A DNA stretch of 64,000 nt, taken from assembly GCA_022841915.1 (NCBI GenBank), contig JALHQN010000003.1:1-64000 (forward strand). Reading direction: 5' to 3'. The position numbers and the translations under genes were made by a program. The notes below the pieces were generated by a model that searched no databases, was not told where the DNA came from, and saw nothing but the letters and a program-made list of their open reading frames with translations. This document shows, in pieces, positions 20,491-29,299 of the stretch (its first letter is position 1; each line of letters opens with the position of its first letter). The stretch is from Burkholderiales bacterium (GTDB lineage: Bacteria; Pseudomonadota; Gammaproteobacteria; Burkholderiales; WYBJ01).

Positions 20491-21672
20491 TTACTGCGGG
20501 GGGTTCGGGGTGGGGCGCCGGCCGACGACAAGATCGAGATCCAATCGTTGGCGTTGACGCATCACAGTGAGTCGAACTTCCGAGCCGGGCTTGAGCATGG
20601 CGACCATGTTCAGTAGTCCGTTGGTGTTCGCGACAGGCTTGTCCGCCAAGGTGACCAAGATGTCGCCGCGTCGAATACCTGCCAGTGCCGCAGGGCCGCT
20701 CGGCATGATGTTGGTCACCAAAACGCCCTGCAAGACCTGATCGCCTTCTTTGGCCGGATTGAGAGGCAGATCCTGCGGTTCGATGCCGATCCATCCACGT
20801 GTCACGGTGCCTGTCTTGATGATGCTGTCCAGGACATCTCGCGCCACCGAGACCGGGATGGCGAAGCCGATGCCCAGGCTGCCCCCCGTCTTGGAGAAGA
20901 TGGCCGTATTGACACCGATCAGATGCCCTCTGCTGTCCACCAGAGCGCCGCCGGAGTTTCCGGGATTGATCGCGGCATCGGTTTGGATGAAGTTCTCGTA
21001 CGTGTTGATTCCGATCTGCGAGCGGCCAAGTGCGCTGACAATGCCTGAGGTGACCGTCTGTCCGACGCCGAATGGATTGCCGATGGCCAGCACGATATCG
21101 CCGACCTGAGCCCGATCGGATTGTGAAAAAACGATCGCGGGCAGGTCTGCTACATCCGTTTTGAGGACGGCAAGATCCGTTTCCGGGTCGATGCCGACGA
21201 TCCGGGCGGTGAGCTTGCGCCCGTCGATCAGCAGCAGTTCGATCCCATCCGCGCCTTCGACCACGTGATTGTTCGTGAGGATGTACCCGTCGGGCGAGAC
21301 GATGACACCGGACCCCAGACTGGACGCGCGCTGCACTTCTTCGCCAAACAGATGGCCGAAGAACTTGCGGAAAAGCGGATCGTTGGTGGGGGCGATGCGA
21401 GCGACCTTCGTCTCTTTCGTGGTGTAGATGTTCACCACCGACGGCATGGCGCGCGCAGCGGCCTCGCGCAGGGAACTCACCGGAAGAGCTCGGCCGCTCG
21501 GCTCGACGGCGATCGTCGGCAGGGATGGGACTGACTGCGTTGCTTCAGAGGGTGGCGCCGCCGAATGCGTGCGAACCGGCGGAAGCAGATCGGGTCGCAA
21601 CGTCATAATGACGAAGAGCACCGCGAGGGATACGGTGGCGGTTTGGGCGAAGATTAACCAGAGGCGGCGCAT
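20491..21672 (-). CDS. membrane-anchored HtrA-type serine protease (DegS-like)
   Basis: 393 residues: an N-terminal membrane anchor (about 7-25), a trypsin-like domain with triad H136 (TNNHVV), D166 (ETDLAVL) and S240 (GNSGG), then a single PDZ domain near 285-375. One PDZ plus a transmembrane anchor is the DegS-type layout, and periplasmic quality control or RseA-type signalling is the usual role. Betaproteobacterial proteins of this kind are often annotated only as Do family protease. It is transcribed divergently from petABC. Confidence 0.88.
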   Translation of the reverse strand: MRRLWLIFAQTATVSLAVLFVIMTLRPDLLPPVRTHSAAPPSEATQSVPSLPTIAVEPSGRALPVSSLREAAARAMPSVVNIYTTKETKVARIAPTNDPLFRKFFGHLFGEEVQRASSLGSGVIVSPDGYILTNNHVVEGADGIELLLIDGRKLTARIVGIDPETDLAVLKTDVADLPAIVFSQSDRAQVGDIVLAIGNPFGVGQTVTSGIVSALGRSQIGINTYENFIQTDAAINPGNSGGALVDSRGHLIGVNTAIFSKTGGSLGIGFAIPVSVARDVLDSIIKTGTVTRGWIGIEPQDLPLNPAKEGDQVLQGVLVTNIMPSGPAALAGIRRGDILVTLADKPVANTNGLLNMVAMLKPGSEVRLTVMRQRQRLDLDLVVGRRPTPNPPQ

Positions 21673-21871
21673 GGAAGGCTCTTTTGGCCATTATACCGAC
21701 GGTGTCGGGGCTGTGTTCTATGCGTGCGACGTCTGAATGCCGACGTCGAATCCTGTAAGGTCGGCACGGTTTTGCATAGGCTTCTGCCGCCGACGGGCGC
21801 TCCGGGGGTGCTCTGGGTGGCCGAATCTATGCCATAAGCCTATGAAAATGCTTGCGTAAAGAGAAAGAGGG

Positions 21872-21900
21872 TTAAGTTTTTCGCGGGCATCGGGTAAAAT
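21872..21900 (+). promoter_or_regulatory. possible promoter of petABC
   Basis: TTAAGT and TAAAAT boxes with a 17-base spacer lie 40 bases before the petA start, in the divergent intergenic region with the DegS-like gene. The -10 is strong and the -35 weak. Confidence 0.45.
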
Positions 21901-21939
21901 CTCCAGCTTTTGAGCTGGACTCTGGGAACGCGGACGAGC

Positions 21940-22530
21940 ATGAGCGATAAAGAGCTGGATCGAAGCAAGCGCGGGTTTCTCGTGGCGACATCTGTCGTGG
22001 GTGGCGTAGCCACTGTCGGCGTTGCGGCGCCGTTCGTAGCAAGCATGTTCCCCTCCGAGCGGGCGAAGGCGATGGGGGCGCCGGTAGCGGTCGATGTAGG
22101 GCAACTGGCTCCCGGGGAGATGATCCGGGTCGAGTGGCGCGGGAAGCCGGTCTGGGTTGTCCGCCGAACCAAGGAAATGCTCGAATCGATCCAGAAGTCC
22201 GAAGACAAGGTCACCGATCCGAAGCTGGAGATCGATCAGCAGCCCGAGTACGCCAAGAACGAAAGCCGCTCGATCAAGCCGGAAATTCTGGTGCTCGTGG
22301 GTGTTTGCACACATCTCGGATGCTCACCGCAATTCAAGCCCAAAGAAGTCTCTCCCGAGATGGGAGAGGACTGGGTGGGCGGCTTCTACTGCCCGTGCCA
22401 CGGCTCCAAATTCGATTTCGCCGGCAGGGTTTACAAGGGCGCGCCGGCGCCAACGAATCTCGTCGTGCCGCCCCACACATATTTGGCCGAGTCGACCATC
22501 CTCATCGGCGAAGACAACAAGGGAGCGTGA
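21940..22530 (+). CDS. petA: ubiquinol-cytochrome c reductase Rieske subunit
   Basis: 196-residue Rieske [2Fe-2S] protein of the bc1 complex. Cluster motifs CTHLGC and CPCHGS are intact. The N-terminal membrane anchor is preceded by RSKRGFL, a Tat-like signal with Lys-Arg instead of Arg-Arg. The ATG at 21940 starts an operon with petB (3-base gap) and petC. It takes electrons from ubiquinol and passes them to cytochrome c1. Confidence 0.96.
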   Translation: MSDKELDRSKRGFLVATSVVGGVATVGVAAPFVASMFPSERAKAMGAPVAVDVGQLAPGEMIRVEWRGKPVWVVRRTKEMLESIQKSEDKVTDPKLEIDQQPEYAKNESRSIKPEILVLVGVCTHLGCSPQFKPKEVSPEMGEDWVGGFYCPCHGSKFDFAGRVYKGAPAPTNLVVPPHTYLAESTILIGEDNKGA

Positions 22531-22533
22531 GCG

Positions 22534-23847
22534 ATGGCTGCAGTCGATAAACAGCCGGTGACGGGCGCAGGGCCTTTCAACGGCGTACTCACTTGGGTAG
22601 ATGCGCGTTTCCCGCTCATCTCGCTGTGGCGGGATCATCTTGCCGACTACTACGCGCCCAAGAATTTCAACTTCTGGTACTACTTCGGTTCACTCGCACT
22701 GCTGGTCTTGGTCATTCAGATCCTGACCGGCATTTTCTTGACGATGAACTACAAGCCGGACGCCGCCCAGGCGTTCGCGTCGGTCGAGTACATCATGCGG
22801 GACGTGCCTGGTGGCTGGATCATCCGCTACATGCACTCGACAGGCGCCTCCATGTTCTTCGTGGTGGTGTATCTGCATATGTTCCGCGGGATCATGTATG
22901 GCTCGTATCGCAAGCCGCGCGAACTGCTGTGGATTTTCGGCTGCCTCATCTACCTCGTCATGATGGCCGAGGCGTTCCTCGGATACCTGCTGCCCTGGGG
23001 TCAGATGTCGTACTGGGGCGCGCAAGTCATCGTCAACCTGTTCGCTGCGGTGCCGATCATCGGGGAAGACTTGTCCATCTGGATTCGCGGCGACTACGTC
23101 GTCTCGGATGCGACGCTGAATCGCTTCTTCGCCCTCCATGTGATCGCTGTGCCGCTTGCACTGCTGTTGCTCGTGATGCTGCATCTGATTTCGCTGCATG
23201 AGGTCGGCTCGAACAATCCCGATGGCGTCGAGGTCAAGAAACGTCTCGATCCCAAGACGAACAAGCCGGTGGATGGCATTCCGTTCCATCCTTACTACAC
23301 GGTCAAAGACATCTTCGGCGTTTCGGTCTTCCTCCTCGTCTTCTGCGCCATCATGTTCTTCGCGCCGACCATGGGCGGCTATTTCCTCGAGTACAACAAT
23401 TTCGTGCCGGCCAATCCGATGCAGACGCCGGAACACATCGCACCCGTCTGGTATTTCACCCCCTACTACTCGATTCTGCGGGCGGTTCCGCCCTTGTTCG
23501 GATCGCAGTTCTGGGGCGTGGCTGCGATGGGCGGTGCAGTGATGATCCTGTTCTTGATGCCCTGGCTGGATCGCAGCCCCGTCAAGTCCATTCGCTACAA
23601 AGGGACATTGTTCAAAAGCTGGCTCGCTGCCTTCGTCATCACCTTCATCATCCTGGGTTATCTCGGCACCAAGCCGACGACGGTTTGGGGGCAATTCGGT
23701 TTCCAGACGTTCTTCATGGACACACGGGACGTAGCGACCTGGGTTGCCCGACTCGGCACCCTGATCTACTTTCTGTTCTTCCTGCTGATGCCATGGTATT
23801 CCCGCCGGGACAAATGCAAACAAGAGCCGGAAAGGGTGACGCACTAA
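22534..23847 (+). CDS. petB: cytochrome b of the bc1 complex
   Basis: 437-residue membrane protein with about eight helices. Heme-b histidine pairs are in RYMHSTGAS / VVYLHMF and FALHVIAVP / VMLHLISLH. The Qo-site motif reads PVWY, where the classic form is PEWY; PVWY is known from proteobacteria. Normal length for the full-length (not split) proteobacterial form. Confidence 0.97.
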   Translation: MAAVDKQPVTGAGPFNGVLTWVDARFPLISLWRDHLADYYAPKNFNFWYYFGSLALLVLVIQILTGIFLTMNYKPDAAQAFASVEYIMRDVPGGWIIRYMHSTGASMFFVVVYLHMFRGIMYGSYRKPRELLWIFGCLIYLVMMAEAFLGYLLPWGQMSYWGAQVIVNLFAAVPIIGEDLSIWIRGDYVVSDATLNRFFALHVIAVPLALLLLVMLHLISLHEVGSNNPDGVEVKKRLDPKTNKPVDGIPFHPYYTVKDIFGVSVFLLVFCAIMFFAPTMGGYFLEYNNFVPANPMQTPEHIAPVWYFTPYYSILRAVPPLFGSQFWGVAAMGGAVMILFLMPWLDRSPVKSIRYKGTLFKSWLAAFVITFIILGYLGTKPTTVWGQFGFQTFFMDTRDVATWVARLGTLIYFLFFLLMPWYSRRDKCKQEPERVTH

Positions 23848-23848
23848 A

Positions 23849-24577
23849 ATGAGAACCTTGCTTGCCGTACTTCTTCTGGCTCCGGCGCTCGCACTGGCGG
23901 CATCGGCTGGCATCAAGCTCGACCGGGCGCCGGTCGACTTGAACGATAACCCCTCCCTGCAGCGGGGAGCCCAGGTTTTCGTCAATTACTGCTTGAGTTG
24001 CCATAGCGCGAACTACATGCGCTACAACCGTTTGCAGGATCTCGGTCTCACCGAACAGCAAATCAAGGACAACTTGATGTTGGCGGGGGAGAAGGTGGGC
24101 GACACCATGACCATCGCCATGAGAGCCAAGGATGGCGCAGAGTGGTTCGGTGCTGCGCCGCCCGACCTGACGGTCATCGCGCGCTCCCGCGGTGCCGATT
24201 GGCTGTACACGTTCATGCGCACCTTCTACCAAGACCCGGCGCGGGCGACGGGCTGGAACAACCTCGCGTTCCCGAGCGTAGGTATGCCCCATGTTCTCTA
24301 TGAATTGCAGGGCACTCAGGTCTTGAACGTCGTAACCGCCACGGATGCGCTTGGCCATCAGGTCGAATCGCGCACGCTGGCGCTGGCGGCGCCTGGAAAG
24401 ATGGACAAGATTCAATACGACCAACTCGTGGGCGATCTCGTCAATTACCTGGTCTACATGGGCGAGCCGTCGGCAAAATCGCGGGTTCAGATCGGTCTGT
24501 ATGTCATGATCTTCTTGCTGATCCTGATTCTCGTGACCTGGTTGCTGAAGCGCGCCTATTGGAAGGACCTGCACTGA
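23849..24577 (+). CDS. petC: cytochrome c1
   Basis: 242 residues: signal peptide (1-20), covalent heme motif CLSCH at residues 48-52, probable Met ligand in SVGMPHV, and a C-terminal membrane anchor before WKDLH. It completes the petABC operon, one base after petB. It accepts electrons from the Rieske centre and reduces cytochrome c in the periplasm. Confidence 0.97.
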   Translation: MRTLLAVLLLAPALALAASAGIKLDRAPVDLNDNPSLQRGAQVFVNYCLSCHSANYMRYNRLQDLGLTEQQIKDNLMLAGEKVGDTMTIAMRAKDGAEWFGAAPPDLTVIARSRGADWLYTFMRTFYQDPARATGWNNLAFPSVGMPHVLYELQGTQVLNVVTATDALGHQVESRTLALAAPGKMDKIQYDQLVGDLVNYLVYMGEPSAKSRVQIGLYVMIFLLILILVTWLLKRAYWKDLH

Positions 24578-24601
24578 TATGCAGCACAGGGAAACCTTAT
24601 C

Positions 24602-25201
24602 ATGATGACGCTCTACTCCGGTACGACGGACCCCTTCTCGCAACGTTGCCGAAACGTGCTCTACGAGAAGGGCATGGATTTTCAGATCATCGACGTCGAT
24701 ATGTACAACAAGCCCGAGGATCTGGCGGTGATGAATCCGTACAATCAGGTCCCGGTGCTCGTCGAGCGGGATCTGGTACTGTACGAATCGAACATCATCA
24801 ACGAGTACATCGACGACCGCTTTCCGCATCCTCAGCTCATGCCAGCCGATCCGGTAATGCGGGCGAGAGCGCGACTGTTCCTTTTCAGATTCGAGAAGGA
24901 GTTGTTCTCCAACATCGAAGCGATCGAGAAGGGCAGTCAGAAGGCGGCGGAGAAAGCGCGGACCGTGATTCGTGACAATCTTTCGCAGATCGCGCCGGTT
25001 TTCAGCAAACAGAAGCACATGCTGGGCGAAGAGTTCTCCATGCTCGACGTGGCGATCGCTCCGTTGCTTTGGCGCCTGGATTACTACGACATTCAGATGC
25101 CCAAGCAGTGCGCCCCGCTGATGAAGTATGCCGAGCGTCTGTTCAGTCGGCCCGCCTTCATCGAGTCGCTGACGCCCTCCGAGAAGGTGATGCGCAAGTG
25201 A
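24602..25201 (+). CDS. sspA: stringent starvation protein A
   Basis: 199-residue glutathione-transferase-fold protein that binds RNA polymerase rather than catalysing conjugation. The N-terminus TLYSGTTDPFSQRCRNVLYEKG and NPYNQVPVLVERDLVLYESNII are typical of SspA. Upstream AGGGAAA precedes tandem ATGs. Its stop overlaps the sspB start, as in other proteobacteria. Confidence 0.93.
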   Translation: MMTLYSGTTDPFSQRCRNVLYEKGMDFQIIDVDMYNKPEDLAVMNPYNQVPVLVERDLVLYESNIINEYIDDRFPHPQLMPADPVMRARARLFLFRFEKELFSNIEAIEKGSQKAAEKARTVIRDNLSQIAPVFSKQKHMLGEEFSMLDVAIAPLLWRLDYYDIQMPKQCAPLMKYAERLFSRPAFIESLTPSEKVMRK

Positions 25202-25641
25202 TCAGCAAGGCCACGAAGCCGTATCTCGTGCGCGCCATTTGGGAATGGTGCGCCGACAACGGCTACACGGCGTATCTCGCAGTCCAGGTGGACGAACATA
25301 CCCGCGTGCCCACTGAGTTCGTGAAGAACGGCGAGATCATCTTGAACATCAGCGGGGACGCGACGCACAAGCTCACCTTGGGCAACGATGTCATCCAGTT
25401 CGCAGCCCGATTTGGCGGGCTCTCGCGCGAATGCTCGGTTCCGATGTCCGCCGTGCGCGGTGTGTTTGCGCGCGAGAACGGGGAGGGGATGTTCTTCCAG
25501 GCGGATCTGCGTGAAGCGCCCGTTGCTGCGCCGGAGGCCGTCGAGCCCGCGGCCGGCAGCACACCTCCGCAGCCGTCGCCACCCGCACCTGCGCCGGCGA
25601 GCCCCAACGGCCGCAAGTCGCATCTCCAGGTCGTCAAGTAG
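25198..25641 (+). CDS. sspB: ClpXP protease adaptor SspB
   Basis: 147 residues. The N-terminal substrate-binding domain (KPYLVRAIWEWC, VPTEFVKNGEIILNIS) recognises ssrA tags. A flexible Pro/Ala linker leads to the extreme C-terminal tail LQVVK, close to the ClpX-binding LRVVK of E. coli. The GTG overlaps the sspA TGA as GTGA. Confidence 0.92.
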   Translation: MISKATKPYLVRAIWEWCADNGYTAYLAVQVDEHTRVPTEFVKNGEIILNISGDATHKLTLGNDVIQFAARFGGLSRECSVPMSAVRGVFARENGEGMFFQADLREAPVAAPEAVEPAAGSTPPQPSPPAPAPASPNGRKSHLQVVK

Positions 25642-25783
25642 CCGGCTTCCACCGGGCTGTCGTGTCGAGTCGGTTGCCGACACAGGTTCGATCGGCGCGG
25701 GTCGACTGTCTTTTCCGCGCGCAGAACGAGGCGAACCACCAAGGATTTTGCTGCACGTATCGATGAAGCTTGCGCGGTGCTGC

Positions 25784-25811
25784 TTGGCGCCCACGGTTGC
25801 CGCGCTATAAT
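25784..25811 (+). promoter_or_regulatory. possible promoter of tRNA-Thr
   Basis: TTGGCG and a consensus TATAAT with 16-base spacing lie about 130 bases before the tRNA and after sspB. The distance would give a long 5' leader. Confidence 0.4.
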
Positions 25812-25942
25812 TCCAATCTCGTTTGTGGTCTGACAACATCCACGCTCGAACCAGCCGCCGATCTCAGGATCAACGCTCGACGGCTGCGGTTCCAAGGGTT
25901 CGAGCAGGCCACGAGCATGCCGAGCAGTACACGCCCGAACAC

Positions 25943-26017
25943 GCCGGATTAGCTCAGTGGTAGAGCAACCGCCTTGTAAGCGGTAGGTCGTCCGTTCAAT
26001 CCGGACATCCGGCACCA
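25943..26017 (+). tRNA. tRNA-Thr (anticodon TGT)
   Basis: Complete cloverleaf read by eye. Acceptor stem GCCGGAT pairs with ATCCGGC; D-arm AGCTCAGTGGTAGAGC; anticodon stem ACCGC/GCGGT with loop CTTGTAA, giving anticodon TGT at 25975-25977; T-arm GTCCG-TTCAATC-CGGAC. The CCA is encoded. Confidence 0.97.
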
Positions 26018-26204
26018 AGCGAGATCGGCCAGGGAAGAGGATAGTCGCCTTCCCGGCACGTTCGGTGGCCTTGCATCGCCCGCATAAGGCTCTCATCCGC
26101 GCGCGGCGCCGCTGGCTAGGCGGCCTCGGCCGCCACCCTCGGGCAGCCGCTTACCTAAGCGGTGTGTCGGTCGGCTCGGTTCGTGCTCGGATACGGGAAG
26201 CGCA

Positions 26205-27173
26205 TCAGTTGATCGGTATCTCTGCCGCCTTGACGATCTTGGCCCACTTCGCCACTTCGGACCGCAGATGCGAGCGCAGCTTTTCCGGCGATGAGCTGCC
26301 CGCGTTGACCCCCGTGCGCGCAAGCTTTTCGCGCATGTCGGGTTCGGCCAGCGCCGTGACGATCTCTTGGTTGAGTCGTGTGATGATGGCCTTGGGCGTT
26401 GCACTCGGAGCAAACAGGCCGAACCAGATGCCGAATTCGTAACCCGGCACACCCGCTTCAGCCACGGTCGGCACATCGGGCACGGTGGGCTCGCGGGTCG
26501 CCCCGGTGACGGCGAGGATGCGCAGCCGCCCCGCCTTCAGGTGCGGCACGGCGGTAGGATAAGCCGGAATAGAAAGATCGACCTGACCGGCGACGACGGC
26601 CACCATCGAGGGGCCGCCACCCTTGTACGGGATGTGGTTGAATTTCAACTGGGCCGAGTATTCCAGCAGCGCCAGCGCCAGATGCGCGGCACTGCCGATA
26701 CCCGCCGAGCTGCCAGCGAGCTTGCCGGGTTGCTTTCGCGCCAATGCGAGCAGTTCCTGCATGCTCTTCGCCGCCAGCGCGTTGGTCACCACCACTGCGT
26801 TCGGGGTTTCGCCGATCAGCGAAATGGGTGCCAAGTCCTTGAGCGCGTCATATGACCGACGGGCGTAGAGCGTTTCGTTCACTGCGAGCCCCACGTGCGA
26901 GACCAGCAAGGTATATCCGTCCGGATTCCCCTTCGCGCCCAATGCGGCGCCGATGGTACCGCCTGCGCCGTCACGATTGTCGATGACCACGGTCGTCCCG
27001 AGCCCCTCGGCAATTCTCGCGCCGACGACTCTTCCGAGCAAATCGCTTGTCCCGCCGGGCGAAAACGGCACGATCAAGCGAATCGGTCGATCCGGATACT
27101 TCTGCGCATGTGCCTCGGACAAGCATCCGATGCCGACCGCGAGCGACCCAGCCGCAAGCAGAAGTTTGCTCAT
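26205..27173 (-). CDS. Bug/TctC family tripartite tricarboxylate binding protein
   Basis: 322-residue secreted solute-binding protein: signal peptide ending in EAHAQ, then the Bug core YPDRPIRLIVPFSPGGTSD, VIDNRDGAGGTIG, NPDGYTLL, HIPYKGGGPS and VPDVPTVAEAGVPGYE. These bind carboxylates or amino acids in the periplasm. A strong GAGGAGGGG site precedes the ATG. No TctA/TctB permease is nearby, common for orphan Bug proteins. Confidence 0.9.
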   Translation of the reverse strand: MSKLLLAAGSLAVGIGCLSEAHAQKYPDRPIRLIVPFSPGGTSDLLGRVVGARIAEGLGTTVVIDNRDGAGGTIGAALGAKGNPDGYTLLVSHVGLAVNETLYARRSYDALKDLAPISLIGETPNAVVVTNALAAKSMQELLALARKQPGKLAGSSAGIGSAAHLALALLEYSAQLKFNHIPYKGGGPSMVAVVAGQVDLSIPAYPTAVPHLKAGRLRILAVTGATREPTVPDVPTVAEAGVPGYEFGIWFGLFAPSATPKAIITRLNQEIVTALAEPDMREKLARTGVNAGSSSPEKLRSHLRSEVAKWAKIVKAAEIPIN

Positions 27174-27481
27174 GATGTCCCCTCCTCATTGATGTTCGGA
27201 TCTGTTCGGCGGCGCTCGATGCGGGCTGTCGCGCCTGCGAGCCCAAAGGGCGATCACGTGCGCCAATAGTGCCTGACCGCCCGACGAAAGACGACCCCCC
27301 GACAATGCGCAGCGCGTTTGTTCGGCCCCTGGCTGGTCCCTGCCCGCTTTGTCGAGTAATCTCTCGCGGGCGACTGGTCCGGGCCGGCGTGATGAACCAT
27401 GAACGCAGATCTGGTCGGATCTGCAGCAGGCCCAGGCAGTAGAGCGCCCGGCACGAAACCGTGAACTACGGAGCAAGCACC
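27174..27481. other. 308-base intergenic region, Bug gene to rmlC
   Basis: Divergent spacer between the minus-strand Bug gene and rmlC. I see no tRNA, convincing promoter pair or repeat, and the open frames here have no ribosome-binding site or family resemblance. Confidence 0.5.
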
Positions 27482-28027
27482 ATGCAGGCGACCCCGACTC
27501 CATTGCCCGGGGTTCTTGTCCTCGAGCCCACCGTCTTCCGCGACGAACGCGGTGCGTTCTACGAAAGTTACCATCGCCTGCGGTTCCAGGAGCTGACCGG
27601 TTACGCGGGCGAATTCGTGCAGGACAATCATTCGTCGTCGTGCCGCAACGTGCTGCGCGGCTTGCATTACCAGATCGAGCAGCCGCAAGGAAAGCTGGTG
27701 CGCGTGGTCGAGGGCGAAGTGTTCGACGTGGTGGTCGACATCCGCGCCGGTTCGCCGACCTTCGGCCAGTGGCTCGGCACTCACCTCTCGGCAGCGAACA
27801 AGAAGATGCTTTGGGTGCCACCGGGCTTCGCCCATGGTTTCCTCGTGCTCTCCGAGCGCTGCGAGTATCTGTACAAGACGACTGCCTACTGGGCGCCGAG
27901 GCATGAGCGCTGCATTCGCTGGGACGATCCCATGCTGGCGATCGCTTGGCCGCTGTCCGGTTCGCCCATCGTGTCGTCCCGAGACATGAACGGGGTCTCG
28001 TTCGAGACGGCCGAGGTCTATCCATGA
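27482..28027 (+). CDS. rfbC: dTDP-4-dehydrorhamnose 3,5-epimerase
   Basis: Cupin-fold epimerase of dTDP-L-rhamnose synthesis, 181 residues. Motifs: VFRDERGAFYESY, the catalytic His in NVLRGLHYQ, KLVRVVEGEVFDVVVDIR, and WVPPGFAHGFLVLS. The ATG at 27482 has GGAG eight bases upstream; a GTG 21 bases earlier is less likely. The ATGA overlap with rfbD indicates coupling. The rmlA and rmlB genes are not in the window. Confidence 0.94.
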   Translation: MQATPTPLPGVLVLEPTVFRDERGAFYESYHRLRFQELTGYAGEFVQDNHSSSCRNVLRGLHYQIEQPQGKLVRVVEGEVFDVVVDIRAGSPTFGQWLGTHLSAANKKMLWVPPGFAHGFLVLSERCEYLYKTTAYWAPRHERCIRWDDPMLAIAWPLSGSPIVSSRDMNGVSFETAEVYP

Positions 28028-28929
28028 ACTCGATCCTGCTGACGGGAGCCGACGGGCAACTGGGTTGGGAGCTGGCGCGGACGCTGGGGCCACTGGGTGA
28101 AGTTCATGCCTGCGCGAGAACTCATCTCGACGTGACGAACGCCGATGCCGTTCGTGAGGTCGTGGCTCGACTGAAGCCTGACGTCATCGTCAATGCGGCA
28201 GCCTATACCGCGGTCGATCGGGCGGAGTCGGAGGAGGTCTCGGCCATGCTCGTCAATGCTCGGGCGCCGCGGCTATTGGCCGAGGAGGCGGAAAAGCTCG
28301 GCGCCTGGCTTTTGCACTATTCGACGGACTATGTCTTCGACGGCGCGAAGCGAGCTGCCTATCGCGAGGACGACGAACCGAATCCGTTGAGCGCCTATGG
28401 ACGCAGCAAGCTGGCGGGTGAGCAGGCGATCGTGGCGGCCGCCAGTCGCCATCTGATCTTTCGGGTCAGCTGGCTGTACGGCAATCATGGCAACAATTTC
28501 CTGCGTTCCATGTTGGAGCTGGGAGCTGCGAGAGACGCATTCGGCGTGGTGGCCGACCAGCAGGGGGCCCCAACCTGGCATCGTCTCGTCGCCGAGGCGA
28601 CGGCGATCGTGATCGGACAACTGCGCTCTGCGGCTCACCCCCGATCGGTATCCGGAATCTATCACCTGACCTGCAGCGGGCACGCGAGCTGGTTCGATTT
28701 CGCGCAGGCGATCTTCGACGCATACGAGCCGTCGAGGCGGCCGACCCTCATGCCCTTGACGACCGAGCAGTACGCCGCCACGGCGCAGCGGCCGCGCAAC
28801 AGCGTCCTGGCGAACGACAAGATCCGGGCGAAGTTCGGGATCGTGATGCCGTCATGGCGCGATGCGCTCGCACTTTGCGCCAACGAGGCGCGTGCCTTCG
28901 CGGTCCCTCGGCCAGGTCGGCGTGCTTGA
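28024..28929 (+). CDS. rfbD: dTDP-4-dehydrorhamnose reductase
   Basis: 301-residue short-chain dehydrogenase making dTDP-L-rhamnose. N-terminal Rossmann motif LLTGADGQLGWEL, then DYVFDG, the catalytic YGRSKLAGE (YxxxK) and RVSWLYG. It starts in the rfbC stop codon. Product use is probably LPS or another surface glycan. Confidence 0.93.
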   Translation: MNSILLTGADGQLGWELARTLGPLGEVHACARTHLDVTNADAVREVVARLKPDVIVNAAAYTAVDRAESEEVSAMLVNARAPRLLAEEAEKLGAWLLHYSTDYVFDGAKRAAYREDDEPNPLSAYGRSKLAGEQAIVAAASRHLIFRVSWLYGNHGNNFLRSMLELGAARDAFGVVADQQGAPTWHRLVAEATAIVIGQLRSAAHPRSVSGIYHLTCSGHASWFDFAQAIFDAYEPSRRPTLMPLTTEQYAATAQRPRNSVLANDKIRAKFGIVMPSWRDALALCANEARAFAVPRPGRRA

Positions 28930-28948
28930 CGGGGCGCGTCGACTGTTC

Positions 28949-28977
28949 GTGACGCGGGGGGCGAACCCCATTAGAAT
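28949..28977 (+). promoter_or_regulatory. possible promoter of tRNA-Pro
   Basis: GTGACG and TAGAAT boxes with a 17-base spacer, after the rfbD stop and about 160 bases before the tRNA. Weak-to-moderate match. Confidence 0.35.
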
Positions 28978-29134
28978 CGAGCGGCGGAAAACCCTGCTTC
29001 GAACGGACAGCCCTTGTCCGCCGCGGCAACCCAGGGCAGGGTTGAGTGAGGTCTGCGCCGGAGAGTCGTTCGAGCCTGATTGATTCGGGCGACGCGCCCA
29101 GGGGCATTCCCGCCGGAGTCATCCGTAATTCAGT

Positions 29135-29211
29135 CGGGGCGTAGCGCAGCCTGGTAGCGCGCGTGCCTTGGGCGCACGAGGTCGCGAGTTCGAATCTCGC
29201 CGCCCCGACCA
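29135..29211 (+). tRNA. tRNA-Pro (anticodon TGG)
   Basis: Full cloverleaf. Acceptor CGGGGCG pairs with CGCCCCG; D-arm GCGCAGCCTGGTAGCGC; anticodon stem CGTGC/GCACG with loop CTTGGGC, anticodon TGG at 29169-29171; T-arm CGAG-TTCGAAT-CTCG region; discriminator A and encoded CCA. Confidence 0.97.
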
Positions 29212-29299
29212 CTGAAGGCGCACCCTGGTGCGCGATGGGCCCGACCCTTGCTTGGTTCAAGGCATGAACGGCCAACTTACTGCGACGGAACGCGGATCC

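Noticed and set aside
25943-29211. Integrase-type attachment sites at the two tRNAs
   Set aside because: No repeat of either tRNA 3' end and no integrase gene found in the window.
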